DNA from: Syntrophopropionicum sp964397525
GTDB taxonomy: Bacteria; Bacillota; Desulfotomaculia; Desulfotomaculales; Pelotomaculaceae
NCBI GenBank assembly: GCA_964397525.1
Contig: CAYNIY010000077.1
Coordinates: forward strand, 1-5,949
Reading direction: 5' to 3'
DNA: 5,949 nt
Each line of letters begins with the position of its first letter. Position 1 is the stretch's first letter. The notes under the pieces were generated by a model, which was not told the origin of the DNA, ran no database searches, and saw nothing but the letters and a program-made list of their open reading frames with translations. Shown piece after piece: positions 1 through 5,203 of this stretch. The position numbers and the translations under genes are program-made.

Positions 1-2
1 AG

Positions 3-107
3 GTTACTGTTTCACTACTGTCCAGGCCGGCAGAAACATTTTCCCTGGAGGAACAGGTGCACTGTATAGAGCAGGACTTAGCGCAGCTTGTCTCTGGCAG
101 GATATGA
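3..107 (+). CDS. C-terminal fragment of an unidentified protein (5' end outside window)
   Basis: One forward frame is open from the left edge to a TGA at 105-107. It encodes about 34 residues resembling the end of a real protein: a Leu/Glu/Gln-rich amphipathic stretch (SLEEQVHCIEQDLAQLVSGR) that probably forms a helix. No motif identifies the family. The stop lies 34 nt before the B1 start and I see no hairpin between them, so the gene may be the preceding member of the same operon. Known lasso operons sometimes carry a kinase, nucleotidyltransferase or other tailoring gene here, but nothing in the fragment supports choosing one. A second forward frame is also open, up to a TGA at 143-145 that overlaps the B1 start. 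Its translation is rich in Cys and Trp and runs through the ribosome binding site, so I prefer the first frame. Confidence 0.45.
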   Translation, partial: VTVSLLSRPAETFSLEEQVHCIEQDLAQLVSGRI

Positions 108-124
108 TAAATCTTATGTGTAAA

Positions 125-131
125 AAGGAGG
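125..131 (+). promoter_or_regulatory. Ribosome binding site of the B1 gene
   Basis: AAGGAGG is a near-perfect Shine-Dalgarno sequence, 10 nt before the TTG at 142-144. It fixes that TTG as the B1 start, since there is no ATG or GTG in a suitable position. The strong site compensates for the weak start codon. Confidence 0.8.
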
Positions 132-141
132 ACTATACAAT

Positions 142-432
142 TTGAAAAAACAAAAAGTAATCGGAGATGATACTATTGTTTCCCACGCTGCCGGGCTGGT
201 GGCTTCTGATTTGGATGAAAAAAAAGTGATGATGAACATTGAAAGTGGCAAATACTTTGGGCTGGACAGCATCGGTAGCCGCATCTGGGATTTAACTGAA
301 AAACCGCATACGGTCCGCGAACTGGTTTCAGAGCTGCTAAAGGAATATGACGTCGAAGAAAACACCTGCCGTCAAGATGTGCTGGTCTTTATTAACAAAC
401 TTTATGACCAGGGGCTAATCGATATTGCTTAG
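142..432 (+). CDS. Lasso peptide biosynthesis B1 protein (PqqD-like RRE)
   Basis: This 96-residue protein is a stand-alone PqqD-family RiPP recognition element. In lasso pathways the B1 protein binds the leader of the precursor and presents it to the B2 peptidase; it has no catalytic role of its own. The length is normal for the family. The N-terminal half is beta-rich and carries the typical block NIESGKYFGLDSIGSRIWDL (residues 32-51). Two helices follow (about 57-70 and 74-92), giving the winged-helix-like fold in which one strand and one helix hold the leader. The start is TTG at 142, set by the AAGGAGG site. The end overlaps the B2 start by 8 nt, so the two are probably translationally coupled. 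Its expected ligand is the WxxPxI leader of the peptide at 4858-4706, on the opposite strand. The family call is secure; the lasso role rests on the neighbouring B2, C and D genes. Confidence 0.93.
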   Translation: MKKQKVIGDDTIVSHAAGLVASDLDEKKVMMNIESGKYFGLDSIGSRIWDLTEKPHTVRELVSELLKEYDVEENTCRQDVLVFINKLYDQGLIDIA

Positions 433-895
433 AAGATTAAGGAGCTTTATTTGCCTGCCCTGGCCGGAAAAATGCCTGTTCACAGAAGCCTATTGCCTGA
501 CCGGAATGGTGCGCCTGGCAGTCCTTCTGCTGCCTTTTCGCTGGCTGTCACCGTTGCTGGGCCAGCATATGCTGGAATCACCAGAGCAGGAAGACACTGC
601 CACTATCGAGGCAGCCAGGCAGGTGGGGCTGATAGTGGAGAAAGTAAGCCGCCATACGCCGTGGGACAGCAAGTGCCTGGTCCAGGCCATAGTCGGCAAA
701 ATCCTGCTCAGACAGCGCGGAATCAACAGTACTCTTTATCTGGGAGTGGGCCGGGAAGAGGAAATAGGACTCGTTGCCCATGCCTGGCTCAGGAGCGGCG
801 GGTTGATCCTGACCGGCGGCCGGGGCCGGGATCGTTTTACCATAGTAGGTAAATTTGCCGACACTGGGAAAGACCGGGAAGCAGGTAATAAATAA
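425..895 (+). CDS. Lasso peptide biosynthesis B2 protein (transglutaminase-like leader peptidase)
   Basis: This 156-residue cysteine protease of the transglutaminase-like superfamily removes the leader from the precursor, using B1 for substrate recognition. The N-terminus (LRRLRSFICLPWPEKCLF, then a hydrophobic helix through LAVLLLPFRWL near residue 40) matches the family and supports the TTG start at 425. The first in-frame ATG, residue 28 at 506, would delete this conserved part. A modest AGGGG lies about 10 nt upstream of the TTG, inside B1. The catalytic Cys is C84 in the PWDSKCLVQA block (79-88), where other family members also have W/C...CL.QA. The catalytic His is H119 in AHAWL (118-122). 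The third residue of the triad is not obvious: the stretch after His reads RSGGLILTGGRGRD and the first Asp is D136. The family ending (F.IVGKF, 138-144) is present. It forms an operon with B1 and the exporter, whose ATG begins 1 nt after the B2 stop. Confidence 0.93.
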   Translation: MLRRLRSFICLPWPEKCLFTEAYCLTGMVRLAVLLLPFRWLSPLLGQHMLESPEQEDTATIEAARQVGLIVEKVSRHTPWDSKCLVQAIVGKILLRQRGINSTLYLGVGREEEIGLVAHAWLRSGGLILTGGRGRDRFTIVGKFADTGKDREAGNK

Positions 896-896
896 T

Positions 897-2687
897 ATGA
901 AGGTACTATGGCCATATATCAGGGATTTATACAATTTATCACGCGTGAAGTTTGTAGTTAATTTGCTGCTGATGGTTCTGTTGGGCATGATGGAAGGCAT
1001 CAGCGTTTTAATGATTATACCTCTGCTTACGGTGGCGGGCATTATCCCGGGCATCCAGGTTGGCAGCGGCCTAACTGCCTGGGTGAATAATTTATTTCAG
1101 AGTACCGGTCTGCCTCTGAGCCTGCCGGTTATTCTATTAATTTACGTGGGCCTGATCTCGGGACTGGGCTGGCTGCAACGCTATCAGTCCATACTGAATT
1201 TTGATATCCAGCAGGAATTTAATGTCTCTTTGGCGATCAATCTTTTCAGTGCGGTAGCATATGCCGACTGGCAGTTTTTAATTTCCAAGACGAAATCGGA
1301 TATTGCCAATACGATACTCACCGAATTATCCCGTGTCTATGCCGGGATTAATTCTTTTTTACAGCTGCTCATCACTTTACTGGTCACTTCCATCCAGGTT
1401 TTTATTGCTTTGGCGATCGCGCCCGGCCTGACTATTTTGGTCATGGCCAGCGCTATTATCTTGTTTATGCTTTTACAAAAATTTGTTAAGAATCCCCGCG
1501 AGATCGGCAAGAATATTATCGATTTAAACAACAGTTTATATTATGAACTCACCGAACACTTAAACGGCATCAAAGAAATAAAAAGCTATGGTGTTGAAGA
1601 AGCCCAGATCTATAACTTTACCAGGATCCGCAAGCTGATGAAGGAAAACAATGTCGAGTTCAATATCATCCAGACCAGGACCAACCTGTTTTACAGAGCG
1701 GGCGCGGCTGTTTTCATCAGCCTTTTTTTGTTCAGCGCCATAGAAATTTTCAAGCTCAATCCCCAGGAGTTTATTATTATTTCTGTTATCTCAGCCCGTC
1801 TCTGGCCCAAGCTGTCCTCTTTACAATTGGGGTTGCAAAATATTAACATGATGCTGCCGGCGTTTCAAAACGCTAAAGAGCTGGAAGAGCAGTGTCTTGC
1901 CTCCAGGGAAAACCTGCCGGAGGCTGGTGCTGGCATAAGAATAGAATTAAAGCGCGCGGCGGCGTTCCGAAATGTATCCTTTTGCTATGATCCTGACCGC
2001 GCACTCTACGCTGTTAAAGATATCGATTTTGTCCTTCCTGCCGGAACTACCACCGCCTTTGTTGGTGTTTCCGGCGCAGGGAAAAGCACCCTGGTGGACT
2101 TGTTGATCGGGCTGCTGACACCTCAAAAGGGTGCTGTTTTCATTGACGACGCACCCTTAACGGAAAATTTGCGGGCCTGGAGAAATTCCATCGGTTACGT
2201 ACCCCAGGATGCCTTATTATTTAATGCCAGCATCAGGAAAAACCTGTTGTGGATTTGTCCGGAGGCTTCAGAAGATGGAATGTGGGAAGCCCTGCGCCTG
2301 GCTGCCGTTGATTTCTTTGTCAGCAGCCTGCCGGAAGGCCTTGATACAATGGTTGGTGATCGCGGGGTGCGCCTGTCCGGAGGTGAGCGGCAGCGTATTG
2401 TGCTGGCCAGGGCCCTGTTAAGAAAGCCATCTGTCCTGATTTTAGATGAAGCGACGAGCTCGCTTGATTCGGAAAATGAAAAACGCATTCAACAAGCTCT
2501 GGAAAACCTGCATGGACAGATGACGATCGTAGTCGTTGCCCACCGTATTTCCACGATCCGGAATGCAGACCAGATCCATGTGCTGGAGAAGGGGCAGATC
2601 GTAGAGACAGGCAATTATTCATCTCTGATCAAAAAAGGCGGCCGTTTCCACGCTCTAGCCAGCCTGTATAATGATAGAAAGGAATAA
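897..2687 (+). CDS. ABC transporter, fused permease and ATPase (lasso peptide exporter, D protein)
   Basis: This 596-residue half-transporter has an exporter-type membrane domain followed by one nucleotide-binding domain; it would act as a homodimer in the cytoplasmic membrane. Hydrophobic stretches lie at about 19-46, 76-93, 154-193 (a helix pair) and 268-285. The ATPase domain begins near 350 and is complete: Walker A GVSGAGKST (390-398), Q-loop Gln437 in YVPQD, signature LSGGE (493-497), Walker B VLILDE (513-518) and switch His549 in VAHRIST. No N-terminal C39 peptidase domain is present, as expected when B2 does the cleavage. I start it at ATG 897, 1 nt after the B2 stop, with a weak AAGCAGG upstream. 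The frame extends back to a TTG at 855 inside B2, which adds 14 residues that do not look conserved. Family membership is certain. Export of the lasso product and self-immunity are inferred from operon position. Confidence 0.93.
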   Translation: MKVLWPYIRDLYNLSRVKFVVNLLLMVLLGMMEGISVLMIIPLLTVAGIIPGIQVGSGLTAWVNNLFQSTGLPLSLPVILLIYVGLISGLGWLQRYQSILNFDIQQEFNVSLAINLFSAVAYADWQFLISKTKSDIANTILTELSRVYAGINSFLQLLITLLVTSIQVFIALAIAPGLTILVMASAIILFMLLQKFVKNPREIGKNIIDLNNSLYYELTEHLNGIKEIKSYGVEEAQIYNFTRIRKLMKENNVEFNIIQTRTNLFYRAGAAVFISLFLFSAIEIFKLNPQEFIIISVISARLWPKLSSLQLGLQNINMMLPAFQNAKELEEQCLASRENLPEAGAGIRIELKRAAAFRNVSFCYDPDRALYAVKDIDFVLPAGTTTAFVGVSGAGKSTLVDLLIGLLTPQKGAVFIDDAPLTENLRAWRNSIGYVPQDALLFNASIRKNLLWICPEASEDGMWEALRLAAVDFFVSSLPEGLDTMVGDRGVRLSGGERQRIVLARALLRKPSVLILDEATSSLDSENEKRIQQALENLHGQMTIVVVAHRISTIRNADQIHVLEKGQIVETGNYSSLIKKGGRFHALASLYNDRKE

Positions 2688-2741
2688 TTGGTGCCGCATC
2701 AGCGGATGGACATAATATTTGTAGTGAATGGCCCTGGTTAC

Positions 2742-4664
2742 TTACTGATTTAACCCGTCCTGCTTTAAAAACCTGCTGAAGATTAAGCTGCGTATCAACA
2801 TGCGCAGGCTGTAATCATTTGCCGCCGCATCACCCAAAGTACTAAATCTCGCCAGTTCCCGCTGGATTTTGGCAATGTCAAGATACTCCCGCTCAGCTGC
2901 CAGTGTTCCAATTTTTGAAATTTCATCCCTCATCTCCGGCCAAACAGGCTCCAGCCGCTGGGCCCAATCGGCAGCCTGAACCCCCCGCACAGTATCGTTT
3001 AAGCGAACCTTGTCAGGTATAATGCCAGCCATAGCCCGCCTGATTAAATACCTCTCACTTCCGTCCCTTACATACTGGTCTTCCGGTACACTGAGGCAGA
3101 ACTCGATTACCCTCCTGTCCATCGTGGGATCGCACCAGGCCATTTGATGAGCCAACCCAAGTTTGGTATCGATTATACCCATATGGCTGAAACCTTCCGT
3201 GCTGAGTAAATCTTGGCGCGCTTCATATGAGTCCAATAGCTTAAGCGGATCGGAAAAGAACTGGTTAAATCTTTCCGCAACAGCGGCGCGTCCGGCAAAA
3301 TCCGGGTTAATTGGCGACAAGGAATGTATTTTGAACGGGCGCTCTTCAGACGTAAACATCAGCTGCCTGGACAACCTGTACAAGGCTCTCAGCGGGCGGC
3401 GCTGAGGCCTGGCTGCAGACCAACATTCACGAAACAGCCGCAGCCATTTCCCCGACCGGTAGAGCGACAGCAGGTAGGGCAGGCGTTCTCCCCAGGAGAT
3501 AGTGGCATTGCCGGCCCCTCCCGTTAAAACAACACCGACATTGTGTTCCTGTGCACTGGTCATAATGTCGTCAAGCCAGAACAGGTTTTCAATAATTTTA
3601 TAAGGCTGCTCCAACACGGCCAGCAGCCGGTCAGTACCGCTTAAGGGATGCTTGCCCTCAGCGCGGCAGTAAGTTACATCAATGTTTCCACTATGTTCTC
3701 TGACCGCTTCAATATAGGGTGTTTCATCAGCGATCCAGCCGGATGGAAGCCAGTTACGGTAACAGGACATTGGCACCGCGCTGAAGGCAGGCAGCCGTTG
3801 GCCACTTTAAGCCAGTTCCCTGGCAGCCAAACAGGCCACCGCTGTAGAGTCCAGCCCCCCGCTCATCATCACCCCGACTCGGCGAGTACTGCGCAAACGG
3901 CAGCGCACCGCTTCACCCAGGACCTCCCGGAAGGCATCTTCATATTCAGCGTCTGAAGACAGTTTCAGCTCAGGCTGCCGCTGGGCCTGCCAGTAAACCT
4001 GTTTCCTGGCTCCGCCGGTCCCCACAGTCATAGTGTGCCCGGCAGGCAGCAAGTAAACATGCTCATATAATGTCAGTTCGGGATCCAGTTGATGCATTAC
4101 TGTAGGGATCGCCAGAAAATCTGCAATCCAGGTTTCACTGTATTTTTTGACAACTTCCGGCAATATAAACAACGGCCTGAGCAGGGTGGAAAAGGCAAAG
4201 AACCCGCCCGAAAGGTAATAATAAAAAGCCCTTGTCCCAGTAGGATCCACGGCGCAGAACATTTGCTGCCGCTTTTCATCCCAGATGACAAAGGCATAAT
4301 CTCCCAAAATATATTTTGGACAGTCCGAATCCCATTTCTGATAAGCCAGTAGAATTAACCGGCTGTCCGGCAGGCTGTCCCGCAGGGTCGTTTCGATGCA
4401 CAGCCTGTCACACAGCTCAGCCCGGTTGTCGATAATAATGTCTGCTGTAATCGTTAAACCATGCAATTCATCACGGTAGGGAAGAATTCCCTCCACCGAT
4501 TCTGGTGTGACGTGCTGTGTATGGCAACCAAAAAACACCGATCCACCATGCCAGGTACCAGTATAGTCCGCATGATAGACACCGAATTCACGCAGCAAAG
4601 CTGCGCCCGTTTCCGGCGCAGCCGGCCTGCCGTCACAATAGTAAATGCCACATATAACGCTCAT
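2742..4664 (-). pseudogene. Lasso peptide macrolactam synthetase (C protein, asparagine synthetase-like), interrupted by one in-frame TAA
   Basis: Read from ATG 4664 to TAA 2744-2742, this is one frame of 640 codons broken only by a TAA at codon 286. In lasso pathways C adenylates the Asp or Glu side chain of the core with ATP and lets the core N-terminus attack it, forming the ring amide. Residues 1 to about 215 are the class II glutaminase-like domain, with IIIDNRAEL (76-84) and GDYAFVIWD (121-129). The usual nucleophile Cys2 is absent; the start is MSVICGIYY, with Cys at 5. The synthetase domain carries the PP-loop SGGLDS (268-273). After the stop, similarity continues without a shift: FSAVP and YRNWLP, then LTGGAGNATISW (380-391), the lasso-type replacement of the GGDE motif, then DPTMDRRVIEFC (512-523) and ERYLIRRAM (537-545). 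Neither half alone could work, because the ATP site is split. A GTG at 3776 could in principle restart translation, but I see no ribosome binding site for it. The TAA could be a recent nonsense mutation, a base-calling error or a read-through site. The original function is secure; the pseudogene status is not. Confidence 0.85.
3807..3809 (-). other. In-frame TAA nonsense codon inside the macrolactam synthetase gene
   Basis: On the reverse strand the frame reads GAA CTG GCT TAA AGT GGC CAA (residues E-L-A-stop-S-G-Q). The same frame continues with no insertion or deletion into clearly homologous sequence. One substitution explains the break: AAA, CAA, GAA, TCA, TTA, TAC or TAT could each have been the original codon. 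Other genes in the window (A, B2 and D) end in TAA, so a reassigned TAA codon is unlikely. The site lies 12 codons after SGGLDS, in the linker before the FSAVP strand. Confidence 0.95.
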
Positions 4665-4705
4665 GGTTTACTGTGTCTCTTTAATACGATGAACATAAAG
4701 CCCTT

Positions 4706-4858
4706 TTATGATCCTGTACGTCCGCCGCCTGAACTGGTAACTGCTGGGCTTGGGCCCGAATTACTTTTATTATTACCATCGTTACCCATCCCACTACCAT
4801 ACTCAGTAACTTTAACGCTAATCTCGTTTATTTGCGGCACATTCCAAGGTTGTTTCAC
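4706..4858 (-). CDS. Putative lasso peptide precursor (A peptide), 50 residues
   Basis: This short gene starts at GTG 4858 and ends at TAA 4708-4706, 41 nt upstream of the synthetase gene on the same strand, which is the classic A-C arrangement. The leader begins MKQPWNVPQINEI and contains W5-x-x-P8-x-I10, a form of the YxxPxL motif that B1 proteins recognise, with Trp for Tyr. Thr18 is the only Thr in the leader. Lasso leaders normally have Thr two residues before the cut, which puts cleavage after Glu19 and the core start at Tyr20. The core then reads YGSGMGND, so Asp27 is at position 8 and could close an 8-residue ring with the Tyr amine. A 7-residue Gly21-Asp27 ring is the alternative. 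The 23-residue tail (28-50) is Gly, Ser and Asn rich, with Lys31, two Pro (36, 38), Val40 and Arg47, and has no aromatic residue. The upstream GTGs at 4870 and 4867 fall in the ribosome binding site, and a TAA lies just before them in frame. It is the only plausible precursor I find in the window. Confidence 0.78.
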   Translation of the reverse strand: MKQPWNVPQINEISVKVTEYGSGMGNDGNNKSNSGPSPAVTSSGGGRTGS

Positions 4859-4866
4859 TGTCTGCA

Positions 4867-4874
4867 CCACCTTT
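4867..4874 (-). promoter_or_regulatory. Ribosome binding site of the precursor gene
   Basis: The reverse strand reads AAAGGTGG, a good match to the AAAGGAGG Shine-Dalgarno sequence. It is followed by 8 nt and then the GTG at 4858. This spacing chooses that GTG over the two GTG triplets inside the site itself and supports translation of the short gene. Confidence 0.65.
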
Positions 4875-4964
4875 CTTTTTTATTTTTTCCTTATAGGTAC
4901 ATGAATACTGCTTAAATATATTGACAATTGCAAATACTTTTTTACACATACATTTTAAACTTTT

Positions 4965-4981
4965 ATTTATTAATAATATAT
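4965..4981. repeat. 17-bp direct repeat, copy 1, with palindromic TTATTAATAA core
   Basis: ATTTATTAATAATATAT here is identical to the copy at 5065-5081, exactly 100 bp away. Each contains the perfect 10-bp palindrome TTATTAATAA (4967-4976 here). A TTGACA precedes each copy at similar distance (4921 and 5017). This may be an operator pair, DNA with intrinsic curvature, or an old local duplication. Confidence 0.55.
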
Positions 4982-5004
4982 AGGACTAAAGTATAATATT
5001 CCAA
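4975..5004 (-). promoter_or_regulatory. Weak promoter candidate for the A-C genes
   Basis: On the reverse strand, TTGGAA (5004-4999, 4 of 6 to TTGACA) is separated by 18 nt from TATATT (4980-4975, 5 of 6 to TATAAT). This would give a leader of roughly 110 nt before the GTG at 4858. In such AT-rich DNA chance matches are common; a TTGTCA at 4927-4922 has no convincing -10 partner. The candidate -10 overlaps the end of the palindrome at 4967-4976, which would suit regulation by a bound protein, but this is speculative. Confidence 0.2.
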
Positions 5005-5064
5005 AGCATTATATATTTGACAGTTATTGATATAATCATAAACCGTAATACAATTGTACAACTA

Positions 5065-5081
5065 ATTTATTAATAATATAT
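5065..5081. repeat. 17-bp direct repeat, copy 2, with palindromic TTATTAATAA core
   Basis: Second exact copy of the 17-bp element at 4965-4981, with the palindrome at 5067-5076. It lies between copy 1 and the terminator at 5094-5144. Confidence 0.55.
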
Positions 5082-5093
5082 TAATGAATTATT

Positions 5094-5144
5094 AAAAATA
5101 AAGCCCTGACCTCCATTTGCAAAATTAGGCTGGGCTTTATTTTT
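5094..5144. terminator. Bidirectional intrinsic (rho-independent) terminator
   Basis: AAAAATAAAGCCC (5094-5106) and GGGCTTTATTTTT (5132-5144) are perfect 13-bp inverted repeats around a 25-nt loop. The GC-rich inner stem and A/T outer arm give a hairpin followed by a T-run on both strands. It is well placed to end transcription of the reverse-strand gene that stops at 5204, and it insulates the A-C genes from that transcription. The forward direction has no obvious gene to terminate. Confidence 0.8.
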
Positions 5145-5203
5145 ATATTTTAACATCCTGTTTTATAAAATTATACTTTAATTAGACAGGCCTTTTTCCT
5201 AGA

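Larger units (their letters stand above)
4859..5203. other. AT-rich intergenic region upstream of the precursor gene
   Basis: This 345-bp interval has no credible gene on either strand; the small frames present are under about 12 codons or poorly initiated. It should contain the promoter for the A-C genes, the untranslated leader of A, and the transcription end of the gene at the right edge. It holds a 17-bp direct repeat (4965 and 5065) and a strong hairpin terminator (5094-5144). It is far richer in A and T than the lasso genes on its left. Confidence 0.7.

Noticed and set aside
451..852. 133-codon forward frame inside B2
   Set aside because: Shadow frame: Pro/Gly/Arg-rich translation with no motif, while the B2 frame has the conserved N-terminus, Cys and His blocks.
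855..896. Upstream TTG start for the ABC transporter
   Set aside because: The extra 14 residues lie inside B2 and do not resemble the start of a transporter; ATG 897, just after the B2 stop, is the natural start.
2694..2705. CCGC-ATCA-GCGG hairpin between the convergent D and C genes
   Set aside because: Only a 4-bp stem with no T-run on either strand, so not a convincing terminator.
2742..3776. Separate 344-residue gene starting at GTG 3776
   Set aside because: It is the same frame as the upstream part and begins mid-domain, without a ribosome binding site; treated as the second half of the interrupted synthetase.
4461..4904. 147-codon forward open frame across the precursor and the start of the synthetase gene
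   Set aside because: It is antisense to two better supported genes, lacks a ribosome binding site, and its translation has no family features; its openness reflects the genes on the other strand.
5018..5036. Forward TTGACA ... TATAAT promoter pair
   Set aside because: The boxes (5017-5022 and 5031-5036) are only 8 nt apart, too short for a sigma-A promoter, and no forward gene follows before the terminator.
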